The notes below the pieces were generated by a model. It worked only from the letters and a program-made list of their open reading frames with translations, made no database searches and had not been told where the DNA came from. From the NCBI GenBank assembly GCA_946055175.1, contig CAMGET010000084.1, positions 1 to 6,261 of the forward strand: 6,261 nucleotides of DNA, written 5' to 3'. Positions 1-5,942 of the stretch are shown piece after piece; the first letter of the stretch is position 1; every line of letters begins with the position of its first letter. Position numbers and translations under genes: made by a program. Source of the stretch: an uncultured Roseburia sp. (GTDB taxonomy: Bacteria; Bacillota; Clostridia; Lachnospirales; Lachnospiraceae).

Positions 1-558
1 GTTCAATTACCTTTGCCAGCTCATATAAACGAAGAAAAAGTTATAAATGCAATTCTGCCAGAAAAAGATATAGACGGGTTTAATCATATCAACAAAGGCA
101 AATTAATGTCTGGAGATAAGAGTGGTATAGTTGCTTGTACACCTTTAGCTGTCATGGACATATTAAGAAATGTAAATGTAGATTTAAAAGGTAAAAATGT
201 AGTAATTGTAGGAAGAAGTAATATCGTTGGAAAACCAATGGCATTATTAATGCTTCGCGAGAATGCTACGGTAACGATTGCACATTCTAAAACACAAAAT
301 TTGAAAGAACTCTGCAAAACAGCAGATATTTTAATCGTAGCTATTGGTAAACCTCGTTTTATTACATCTGAGTATATTAAAGAAGGAGCAGTTGTAATAG
401 ATGTAGGAATTCATCGTGATGAAAATAACAAATTATGCGGCGATGTAAAATATGAGGATGTTGTAGAAATTGCATCTGCAATTACACCCGTACCTGGTGG
501 TGTAGGTCCAATGACAATTGCAATGCTGATGAATAATTGTGTGGAAGCAATGGAATAG
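1..558 (+). CDS. folD: FolD bifunctional methylenetetrahydrofolate dehydrogenase/cyclohydrolase (5'-truncated by window edge)
   Basis: The frame is open from base 1, so the gene starts upstream of the window; 185 residues are visible out of about 280 in the family, so roughly 95 N-terminal residues, including the catalytic lysine region, lie outside. The visible part opens with the family signature [10 protein letters not shown]. It continues with [13 protein letters not shown] (about residues 24-35), [12 protein letters not shown] (45-56), the Rossmann NADP-binding segment [17 protein letters not shown] (67-83) and the C-terminal signature [16 protein letters not shown] (162-177). FolD is a cytosolic enzyme that interconverts 5,10-methylene-THF, 5,10-methenyl-THF and 10-formyl-THF, feeding purine, thymidylate and formyl-Met-tRNA synthesis. 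The TTG at 13 is an internal leucine codon, not a start. No frameshift or missing motif is seen in the visible part. The next gene starts 50 nt downstream without an intervening terminator. Confidence 0.97.
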   Translation, partial: VQLPLPAHINEEKVINAILPEKDIDGFNHINKGKLMSGDKSGIVACTPLAVMDILRNVNVDLKGKNVVIVGRSNIVGKPMALLMLRENATVTIAHSKTQNLKELCKTADILIVAIGKPRFITSEYIKEGAVVIDVGIHRDENNKLCGDVKYEDVVEIASAITPVPGGVGPMTIAMLMNNCVEAME

Positions 559-596
559 ATTTGTGAATTTCGGCAATACTTTAAATATCATTGCAG

Positions 597-603
597 AAAG
601 GGA
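597..603 (+). promoter_or_regulatory. Ribosome binding site for the zinc-ribbon/TPR gene
   Basis: A purine-rich AAAGGGA lies 5 nt before the ATG at 609. It decides the start: the frame is also open from a TTG at 591, but that codon overlaps this site and has no Shine-Dalgarno of its own, and the zinc ribbon (MKCANC) begins exactly at the ATG. Confidence 0.65.
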
Positions 604-608
604 TTTCT

Positions 609-1751
609 ATGAAGTGTGCAAATTGTAACGCAGAAATCAAAGATGGAAGCATTTATTGCCCTGTGTGCGGAAAAGAAGCACAAATGATAAGTGGATATTC
701 ATCTTTGGAAGATGATTTTTTGCATTCGTTGCTACGAGAAGATGCAGATAAAGCTAACGAAAATGAGAATAACCATAAGGTTCTAACCGCAGAAAATAGT
801 CAAAAAGGACATAAAAAAAGTCAAAGTATGCCAATTTTTATAACTGTCCTTATTTTATTTTTTTGTATTCTGATTGGTATTGTAATGAAAATTTTTTTGG
901 ATTATAAGAACCATAATTCTTATGAATATCAGATGGCAATGGCCGAGAGTGAATTGATTGACCATAATTTCGAAAGTGCTATTGATTATTTATCCAGAGC
1001 ATTGGTACTTATTCCGACAGATATAGAAAGTAGAATAAAACTGGCAGATATTTATATTATGAGGGAAGAATATGAAAATGCAATTGTTCTTTTAACAGAG
1101 GCAGTGAAACTGAATCATAATGAAAAGGCAGCTTATGAACGGTTAATTAATATCTATGCAAAACAGGGACAGTATGGGCAAATAAAGAGTCTGTATGAAC
1201 TTGTAGAGGAGGAAGACATTAAAAAGTTATTTGATGTGTATCTTGTAGATGAACCGGTAATTTATCCCGCTAGTGATAAATACAATACACATATAGCTGT
1301 TACAATCGTTTCGATTGGAGATGAGCCGATTTATTATACAACAGACGGTTCAGACCCAAGTAAAAAAGGAATCCTTTATACCGGAGAAATTGAGTTAACC
1401 CGTTCCGGTTTTTACACGATAAAAGCCGTATGTAAAAATATAAAAAATAATGTTTATAGTGACGTAGTAACATGTGATTATCAGATAGAAATCTATCCGC
1501 CGGATGTCCCGAAAGCGGAACCGGATGTGGATACTGTTTTTTCGGAACCGGCTTACATCACATTAACAACAAATTCCGAGTGTAAGATTTATTATACCTG
1601 GGATGGAAGTGTACCAACGAAGGAATCTTTTGTATATGCTGAGCCTATTGAAGTACCGGAAGGAGAGCATATATTATCAGCAATTGCAATAGATGAAAAA
1701 ACCGGGCTTTCCAGTTCTGTTTTAAGAATTCAGTATAGTTATAGCGAATGA
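609..1751 (+). CDS. Membrane-anchored protein: zinc ribbon, TPR repeats and two chitobiase-C-terminal-like (CHB_HEX_C_1) repeats
   Basis: The predicted protein has 380 residues and no role I can name. It starts with a four-cysteine zinc ribbon (C3, C6, C17, C20; CxxC-x10-CxxC). A charged, low-complexity linker follows, then one transmembrane helix (about 75-94, PIFITVLILFFCILIGIVMK). Next come about three TPR-like helical hairpins (105-206; for example NFESAIDYLSRALVLIP and EYENAIVLLTEAVKLN). The C-terminal part is two tandem beta-rich repeats marked by IYYTTDGSDP (241-250) and IYYTWDGSVP (327-336), typical of the CHB_HEX_C_1 family. Lysines before the helix suggest the zinc ribbon is cytoplasmic and the TPR and beta repeats are outside the membrane; this topology is inferred. 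The stop codon overlaps the rlmH start (ATGA), so the two are probably co-translated. Similar zinc-ribbon membrane proteins are common in Clostridia, usually annotated only by domain. A scaffold or envelope-binding role is possible, but nothing here shows a ligand. Confidence 0.85.
   Translation: MKCANCNAEIKDGSIYCPVCGKEAQMISGYSSLEDDFLHSLLREDADKANENENNHKVLTAENSQKGHKKSQSMPIFITVLILFFCILIGIVMKIFLDYKNHNSYEYQMAMAESELIDHNFESAIDYLSRALVLIPTDIESRIKLADIYIMREEYENAIVLLTEAVKLNHNEKAAYERLINIYAKQGQYGQIKSLYELVEEEDIKKLFDVYLVDEPVIYPASDKYNTHIAVTIVSIGDEPIYYTTDGSDPSKKGILYTGEIELTRSGFYTIKAVCKNIKNNVYSDVVTCDYQIEIYPPDVPKAEPDVDTVFSEPAYITLTTNSECKIYYTWDGSVPTKESFVYAEPIEVPEGEHILSAIAIDEKTGLSSSVLRIQYSYSE
1250..1745 (+). repeat. 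Two tandem CHB_HEX_C_1-like protein repeats within the zinc-ribbon/TPR gene
   Basis: The first unit covers about residues 214-294 and the second about 294-378 of the protein. Each carries a proline-rich entry strand, an IYYTxDGSxP turn, a Y[TA]xxIEx strand and a final strand ending in a tyrosine motif. At DNA level a 12-nt identity (GATTTATTATAC) remains at 1328-1339 and 1586-1597; the rest has diverged, so this is an old domain duplication and not a recent DNA repeat. Unit borders are approximate. Confidence 0.7.
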
Positions 1752-2227
1752 AAATAACAATTTTATGCGTAGGAAAAATAAAAGAAAAATTTTATAGAGA
1801 TGCAATTGCAGAATATGCAAAACGTTTAAGTCGTTACTGTAAACTGGAAATTATTGAGGTGTCTGATGAGAAAACACCTGATAATGCCAGTGATGTTGTT
1901 GAAAGACAGATTAAAGAAAAAGAAGCAGAGCGTATGGAAAAATATTTAAAGGATGGAGCATTTGTCTGTGCACTTGCCATTGATGGAGTTCAGTTGGATT
2001 CTGTTTCGCTTTCGGAGAAAATAGAACGGTTGGGAACAGAAGGAAATAGCCATATTATATTTATGATAGGCGGTTCTCTTGGCATGTCAGACACTCTGTT
2101 AAAACGCGCTGATATGAAGCTTTCTTTTTCAAAAATGACGTTCCCTCATCAACTAATGAGAGTTATTTTACTGGAACAGATTTACCGTTCCTATCGAATT
2201 ATGAATAAGGAACCATATCATAAATAG
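1748..2227 (+). CDS. rlmH: RlmH, 23S rRNA (pseudouridine1915-N3)-methyltransferase
   Basis: The 159-residue protein has the usual full length of the SPOUT-class family. Seen motifs are the N-terminal strand MKITILCVGKIK, the SAM-binding knot segment FMIGGSLGMSD (105-115), the stretch LSFSKMTFPHQLMR (125-138), LLEQIYRSYRI (141-151), and the family-typical C-terminus EPYHK. RlmH acts as a homodimer on assembled 70S ribosomes, methylating pseudouridine 1915 in helix 69 of 23S rRNA using S-adenosylmethionine. The start codon overlaps the stop of the preceding gene (ATGA), and no good Shine-Dalgarno precedes it, so translation probably depends on coupling with the upstream gene. No residue loss or truncation is seen. 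Confidence 0.97.
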   Translation: MKITILCVGKIKEKFYRDAIAEYAKRLSRYCKLEIIEVSDEKTPDNASDVVERQIKEKEAERMEKYLKDGAFVCALAIDGVQLDSVSLSEKIERLGTEGNSHIIFMIGGSLGMSDTLLKRADMKLSFSKMTFPHQLMRVILLEQIYRSYRIMNKEPYHK

Positions 2228-2246
2228 AAGAAATAGCTCATATAGT
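2218..2246 (+). promoter_or_regulatory. Candidate sigma-E (sporulation) promoter for yqfC
   Basis: A -35-like TCATAAA (2218-2224) lies 14 nt from a -10-like CATATAGT (2239-2246). Compared with the Bacillus sigma-E consensus KMATATT-N14-CATACANT, the -35 keeps K, M and the ATA core, and the -10 differs only at its fifth base. yqfC and yqfD are known mother-cell sigma-E targets in Bacillus subtilis. Expected transcription start is about 2252-2254, that is at or just inside the yqfC ATG, which would give an almost leaderless mRNA. The site overlaps the end of rlmH. It is a by-eye match in AT-rich DNA and therefore tentative. Confidence 0.3.
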
Positions 2247-2257
2247 AAACTATGAGC
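2236..2257 (+). promoter_or_regulatory. Inverted repeat covering the yqfC start codon
   Basis: GCTCATA (2236-2242) and TATGAGC (2251-2257) are perfect reverse complements separated by 8 nt. The ATG of yqfC (2252-2254) is inside the 3' arm. In an mRNA reading through from rlmH, this hairpin would pair the start codon. An alternative fold pairs GCTCA with TGAGC and an inner TAG with CTA. The stem is short, so stability is modest. Confidence 0.5.
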
Positions 2258-2530
2258 AAACAAAAATCATTAAAATTCCGCGAACAAGTAATTGAACAAT
2301 TAGAACTGCCAAAAGATTTTGTCCTTAAAGATGCGCTTGTAACGATTACCGGCAGAAGGGAGCTTTTGATAGAGAATTATAAAGGAATCCTTATTTATGA
2401 GGATTCCTTTATCAAAATTCAAGCAAAAAATTGCCGCATTGAGATTACGGGCACACATTTAAATATTGATTATTATACAAACGAGGAAATGAAAATAACA
2501 GGTTTTTTACAGCAGATACAGTACGAATAA
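2252..2530 (+). CDS. yqfC: Sporulation protein YqfC (YabP/YqfC family)
   Basis: The 92-residue protein matches the small YqfC/YabP family in length and pattern: an N-terminal helix ending in LELPKDFVL (17-25), a VTITGRRELLIENYKGILIYED segment (30-51), and beta-strand repeats IKIQAKNCRIEITGTHLNI (54-72). It ends with the family-typical EEMKITGFLQQIQYE. In Bacillus subtilis it is expressed in the mother cell under sigma E; the molecular activity is not established. It lies directly before yqfD (2-nt gap), the conserved arrangement in spore formers. The start at 2252 fits family length, but no Shine-Dalgarno sits at proper distance; AGAAG at 2226-2230 is about 21 nt upstream. The coding region contains a strong inverted repeat, described separately. 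Confidence 0.9.
   Translation: MSKQKSLKFREQVIEQLELPKDFVLKDALVTITGRRELLIENYKGILIYEDSFIKIQAKNCRIEITGTHLNIDYYTNEEMKITGFLQQIQYE
2379..2412 (+). repeat. Perfect 13-bp inverted repeat (hairpin) inside yqfC
   Basis: Bases 2379-2391 (ATAAAGGAATCCT) pair without mismatch with 2400-2412 (AGGATTCCTTTAT), leaving an 8-nt loop (2392-2399); T2392 and G2399 could add a wobble pair. The stem encodes part of the conserved segment YKGILIYEDSFI. No uridine run follows on either strand, so it is not a standard rho-independent terminator. It could slow translation, protect or expose an RNase site, or be chance. Confidence 0.75.
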
Positions 2531-2532
2531 TT

Positions 2533-3780
2533 ATGTTTTTTATATCATTTCTTAAGTATCTGCGCGGATATTTGGTGATATATCTGTCCGGTTATGCTCC
2601 GGAACGTTTCTTAAATATGTGCGGAAAAAGGGATATTTTAATCTGGAATTTAAAATCGGTAGAAAACGGCTATCAATTTTGTATGAGTGTTGATGCTTAC
2701 AAATCCCTTCATCCAATTTTAAGAAAAACAAAAACAAGAGCTAAAATTATAAAAAAGGTAGGGATTCCGTTTTATTTGTTTCGATACCGAAAAAGAAAAG
2801 TATTTGTTATAGGTATGATATTATTTTTCTGCCTTCTGATTTATGTATCCGGATTTGTGTGGAACATTGAAATAATAGGAAATTCTTATCTTTCTGATGA
2901 CACTGTTATACATTTTTTAGAAGAAGAAGGTGCTGATTTCGGTACTTCTATATCAAAGATAAATTGTGCAGAACTGGAAGAAAAATTAAGAAGTACATAT
3001 CCGGAAGTTATTTGGGCCTCTGTCAAAATATATGGAACAAAAATGACGATTGAGCTACAGGAAAGTCTACTGGCTGATGAATTCTATCAATTAGATTCGG
3101 ATGAAATTTCAGACATCATAGCCGCAAAGGATGGAGTGATTACGGATATGATTACAAGACATGGTACGCCACTGGTCTCTGTAGGAAGCAATGTAAAAAA
3201 AGGGGAAGTTTTAGTTAGTGGAGAACTTATTATTTATAACGATTATGGAGAAAACATAGATTATCTGTATGAAACTGCAGATGCAGATATTATTGCTCAG
3301 GTGCAATATGAATACTCTGACAAAATATCTAAAAAATATCAGGATAAAGATTATTTTGAAGAAGAAAAAATGAATTACGTGTTACAAATTGGAGATATTT
3401 TTATACATAATCCTTTTTGGAAGGCTCCTGAGAGCTTGTATGATTGTTCCGAGGAAAATGTGCAGCTTTGCTTTGGAGAAAATTACTATTTTCCTATCTA
3501 TTTAAGGAAAATAACATATTACCCATACAAAATAGTGGAAAAAGAGTATACAGAGGAAGAGGTAACGAAATTAGCGGAAAATCATTATGTAAAGTATCTT
3601 AAAAAATTGGAAGAAAAGGGTATTCAAATTATACAAAAAAATGTTATGATTAAAAAAGTGGGTTATTCTTATCTGGTAACAGGCAGCATTACAGCCCGGG
3701 AATCAATTGTATCTTATCAGCCGACGGTAACCCGAAATACAGATTACACAGAGGGGAATATAGAGAATGAGTCTGACTGA
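2533..3780 (+). CDS. yqfD: Sporulation protein YqfD
   Basis: The 415-residue protein has the usual YqfD length and layout. An N-terminal cytoplasmic part carries LKYLRGYLVIYLSGYAPERFLNMC (7-30), which fits the family start and supports the ATG at 2533. A single transmembrane helix follows (about 90-110). Next is a POTRA-like segment (111-178; WNIEIIGNSYLSDDTV, YPEVIWASVKIYGTKMTIEL). A DGVITDMITRHGTPLVSVGSNVKKGEVLVSGEL stretch (about 196-228) resembles a barrel-sandwich fold, and a long extracytoplasmic C-terminal part ends the protein. In Bacillus subtilis yqfD is a sigma-E gene needed for efficient sporulation; biochemical activity is unknown. It begins 2 nt after yqfC with no visible Shine-Dalgarno, suggesting translational coupling, and overlaps phoH by 14 nt. 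Confidence 0.92.
   Translation: MFFISFLKYLRGYLVIYLSGYAPERFLNMCGKRDILIWNLKSVENGYQFCMSVDAYKSLHPILRKTKTRAKIIKKVGIPFYLFRYRKRKVFVIGMILFFCLLIYVSGFVWNIEIIGNSYLSDDTVIHFLEEEGADFGTSISKINCAELEEKLRSTYPEVIWASVKIYGTKMTIELQESLLADEFYQLDSDEISDIIAAKDGVITDMITRHGTPLVSVGSNVKKGEVLVSGELIIYNDYGENIDYLYETADADIIAQVQYEYSDKISKKYQDKDYFEEEKMNYVLQIGDIFIHNPFWKAPESLYDCSEENVQLCFGENYYFPIYLRKITYYPYKIVEKEYTEEEVTKLAENHYVKYLKKLEEKGIQIIQKNVMIKKVGYSYLVTGSITARESIVSYQPTVTRNTDYTEGNIENESD
3751..3757 (+). promoter_or_regulatory. Ribosome binding site for phoH, inside the yqfD end
   Basis: GAGGGGA lies 9 nt before the ATG at 3767 and within the last codons of yqfD. It supports the overlapping start chosen for phoH. Confidence 0.7.
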
Positions 3781-4753
3781 AGTATCTTTGAATTTTCCAA
3801 CCGAGCATGTTGCAAATGTATTTGGGCAGTTCGATTCAAATATAAAAAAAATTGAACGGGCACTCCATGTTACTGTAGTAGTAAGAGACGATATGCTGAA
3901 GCTGGTAGGAAATGAAATACAAATAAAACGTGCAGCAAATGTTTTTACTCAGCTTTTAGAATTATCAAAACGCGGAAATGCCATTACAGAGCAAAATGTT
4001 AATTATGCACTTTCTCTTGTATTAGAAGACAAAGAAACTGCAATAATAGAGATTGACAAGGATTGTATCTGTCATACAATAAACGGAAAGCCGGTAAAAC
4101 CCAAAACGATTGGACAGAAAACGTATGTGGATGCAATTCGCAAAAAAATGATTACATTTGGTATAGGGCCTGCCGGAACCGGTAAAACATATCTTGCGAT
4201 GGCAATGGCAATAACAGCTTTTAAAAATGAAGAGGTTGGTAGAATCATTTTAACAAGACCTGCTATTGAGGCAGGTGAGAAACTCGGATTTTTGCCGGGA
4301 GATTTGCAGAGCAAAGTTGATCCATACTTAAGACCGTTATATGATGCTTTGTATCAGATAATGGGCGCTGAGAGTTTTCAAAAGAATATGGAAAAAGGAT
4401 TGATTGAAGTCGCTCCGCTTGCTTATATGAGAGGACGTACACTGGATAATGCATTTATTATATTAGATGAAGCCCAGAATACGACTCCGGCTCAGATGAA
4501 AATGTTTTTAACAAGAATTGGTTTTGGATCTAAGGCAGTTATCACAGGAGATGCCACTCAAAAAGACCTTGCCCCGGGCACTGTTTCCGGCCTGGATGTA
4601 GCACTGAAGGTTCTCAAAAAGATAGAAGAAGTGGGTATTTGTGAACTTACAAGCGTTGATGTTGTTCGTCATCCCGTTGTACAAAAAATTGTAAAAGCTT
4701 ATGAGGATTACGAATCGCAATCGAAAAAACGTACTAAAACGCAGAAAAAATAG
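3767..4753 (+). CDS. phoH: PhoH family P-loop ATPase
   Basis: The 328-residue length is normal for the PhoH/YbeZ type. An N-terminal KH-like RNA-binding segment (about 15-65; FGQFDSNIKKIERALHVTVVVRDD) precedes the ATPase core. The core shows Walker A GPAGTGKT (134-141), TRPAIEAGEKLGFLPGDL (163-180), Walker B FIILDEAQN (230-238), a GDATQ sensor (261-265) and VVRHPVVQKIVKAYEDYE (299-316). Family members are cytoplasmic nucleotide-binding proteins linked to RNA metabolism; YbeZ and YbeY are adjacent in many genomes and are reported partners in RNA handling, and here ybeY is one gene further downstream. The lysine-rich tail (KKRTKTQKK) is not conserved. It overlaps yqfD by 14 nt and has a good Shine-Dalgarno. 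All key motifs are intact; physiological role in Clostridia remains uncertain. Confidence 0.95.
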   Translation: MSLTEVSLNFPTEHVANVFGQFDSNIKKIERALHVTVVVRDDMLKLVGNEIQIKRAANVFTQLLELSKRGNAITEQNVNYALSLVLEDKETAIIEIDKDCICHTINGKPVKPKTIGQKTYVDAIRKKMITFGIGPAGTGKTYLAMAMAITAFKNEEVGRIILTRPAIEAGEKLGFLPGDLQSKVDPYLRPLYDALYQIMGAESFQKNMEKGLIEVAPLAYMRGRTLDNAFIILDEAQNTTPAQMKMFLTRIGFGSKAVITGDATQKDLAPGTVSGLDVALKVLKKIEEVGICELTSVDVVRHPVVQKIVKAYEDYESQSKKRTKTQKK

Positions 4754-4756
4754 GAG
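4753..4756 (+). promoter_or_regulatory. Ribosome binding site for the PgpH-like gene
   Basis: GGAG overlaps the last base of the phoH stop codon and lies 10 nt before the ATG at 4767. It favours that start over the in-frame ATG at 4701 inside phoH, which has no such site. Confidence 0.6.
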
Positions 4757-4766
4757 TAAAAGTAAA

Positions 4767-5942
4767 ATGACAGAACAAATGAGTAAAAAACGAATCAAAA
4801 ATAAATTATTGATATTGTTAGTTATGCTTACTTTTTCTGTCTTACTAATGCTTGTAAAGAATGCAATGCTTGATCAGATTATTTGCATTATGATTGTAGA
4901 TATAGTGTTCTATGCAATACTTTCTTTTCTATTAGAAAATGAGAGAATTTCCGGGAGAATTTCTTCAAATAAAACAACAGATTTCAGAAGAATTCAAAAT
5001 GCCGTTGTTTTAGCTTCCGCTACTGCATTTTTGTGTTGTTTTTGTCCGGAATTTATCAGACCGATTCTTTTATTACCAATCATTTTGATTATTTTTACCT
5101 CAGAATGGATTGCACTTTGTCTGGCACTCTATTTTTTGATAACGATGGCAATTGTCTGTGAAATCAATACGATGGAACTTTCCGGTTATTTAATGCTGGT
5201 ATTGGTTTGTACCATGCTTCTTTTGACATGGGATGGTTGTAAAAAAAAGAGTTATATTGCCATTCTTTTTTCATTACAGATTGTGATACCGGCATTGTTT
5301 TATTATTTGTATAATAATGAGGCGTCATTTTTTGTATTTGCCATTAATATTGCAATAGGAGCTTCAATTGCTATTTTCTTATATTATTATATGGATCGGT
5401 TTTTATATATCCGTGAAGTAGAAATCGAGGATATTTTACAGGACATGCTGGAGCCTGAATATAGCATTGCAAAGGAATTAAAACATTTTTCAAAACAGGA
5501 ATATGAACATGCCAGACATGTATCTGCTTTAGCAAAAAGCTGTGCAGCTTTAGTGGGAGCTGATGAATTGGTCTGTGCGGCTGCAGGAATGTATTACAGA
5601 ATTGGAATCATAAAAGGTGATCAGATTGCTGAAAACGGATATAAATTTGCTGTAGAAAAGTGCTTCCCGGAAGCAGTTTGTAATATTATCTATGAATATC
5701 AGGGAATGCAAAAACGGCCCTCTACTCCGGAGTCAGCAATTGTCCAGATGGTGGATGGAGTATGTCGAAAGATGGAATTAATGAAGGTTCAAAAGAATAT
5801 GACTGATTGGAATCAGGATATGGCAATATACCGGATAGTGAATGATTTTTCTGTTATGGGTATGTATGATCAATCCGGTCTTAGCATGAATAAATTTTTG
5901 CAAATAAGAGATTACCTGGTTAAGGAGGAATTTGTTTCATGA
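4767..5942 (+). CDS. Short PgpH-like (7TM-HD) membrane protein with a degenerate HD domain
   Basis: The 391-residue protein occupies the position of pgpH (yqfF) between phoH and ybeY. PgpH proteins are usually about 700 residues or more: one N-terminal helix, an extracellular HDED domain, seven helices and a cytoplasmic HD phosphodiesterase that cleaves c-di-AMP. Here about eight hydrophobic segments are seen (roughly 13-30, 37-56, 78-93, 97-110, 113-131, 139-154, 163-181, 187-208), with no room for an HDED domain after the first. A C-terminal HD-like region (about 217-390) follows. By eye, the first HD histidine (H248 in YEHARHVSALA) and a late aspartate (D330 in AIVQMVDGV) remain. The HD pair is replaced in YYRIGII (276-282), the next histidine site is near I287, and the HH pair reads YQ (311-312). 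It is therefore probably inactive as a phosphodiesterase. The reading frame is intact with a good ribosome binding site and overlaps ybeY by ATGA, arguing against a dying pseudogene. An in-frame ATG at 4779 is another possible start. Confidence 0.8.
   Translation: MTEQMSKKRIKNKLLILLVMLTFSVLLMLVKNAMLDQIICIMIVDIVFYAILSFLLENERISGRISSNKTTDFRRIQNAVVLASATAFLCCFCPEFIRPILLLPIILIIFTSEWIALCLALYFLITMAIVCEINTMELSGYLMLVLVCTMLLLTWDGCKKKSYIAILFSLQIVIPALFYYLYNNEASFFVFAINIAIGASIAIFLYYYMDRFLYIREVEIEDILQDMLEPEYSIAKELKHFSKQEYEHARHVSALAKSCAALVGADELVCAAAGMYYRIGIIKGDQIAENGYKFAVEKCFPEAVCNIIYEYQGMQKRPSTPESAIVQMVDGVCRKMELMKVQKNMTDWNQDMAIYRIVNDFSVMGMYDQSGLSMNKFLQIRDYLVKEEFVS
5922..5928 (+). promoter_or_regulatory. Strong ribosome binding site for ybeY
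   Basis: AAGGAGG, a full match to the Shine-Dalgarno core, lies 10 nt before the ATG at 5939 and inside the end of the PgpH-like gene. It is the best Shine-Dalgarno in the window. Confidence 0.8.

Noticed and set aside
419..439. Near-repeat of ATGAAAATAACAA...TTATGCG in folD (419-439) and at the rlmH start (1748-1769), with a third ATGAAAATAACA in yqfC (2489-2500)
   Set aside because: Each copy encodes family-typical residues of its own protein, the folD copy in a different frame, and the words are A-rich. No flanking similarity extends the match, so chance is the simplest explanation.
561..589. Possible housekeeping promoter between folD and the zinc-ribbon gene (TTGTGA followed by AT-rich DNA)
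   Set aside because: No -10 close to TATAAT lies at 16-18 nt spacing; the candidates are weak and AT-rich DNA gives many such hits.
574..595. Inverted repeat GCAAT...ATTGC in the folD downstream gap as a terminator
   Set aside because: The stem is only 5 bp with a 12-nt loop and no following T run, so it is not a convincing terminator.
591..608. TTG start at 591 adding six residues to the zinc-ribbon protein
   Set aside because: The AAAGGGA site is placed for the ATG at 609, and the zinc ribbon begins right there.
2588..2607. TCCGG/CCGGA inverted repeat near the yqfD start as a regulatory hairpin
   Set aside because: The stem is only 5 bp, inside codons for a conserved YqfD segment; too short to support a claim.
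4701..4766. Upstream ATG at 4701 extending the PgpH-like protein by 22 basic residues
   Set aside because: It overlaps phoH by over 50 nt without a Shine-Dalgarno, whereas the ATG at 4767 has GGAG at 10 nt.
4072..4798. Minus-strand open frames opposite phoH and the PgpH-like gene start
   Set aside because: Their translations show no domain, they lack ribosome binding sites and lie fully opposite strongly supported genes.
5592..5616. Frameshift or sequencing error as the cause of the missing HD motif
   Set aside because: The frame stays open and recognisably HD-like both before and after this point, and several separate metal ligands are lost, which a single error cannot explain.
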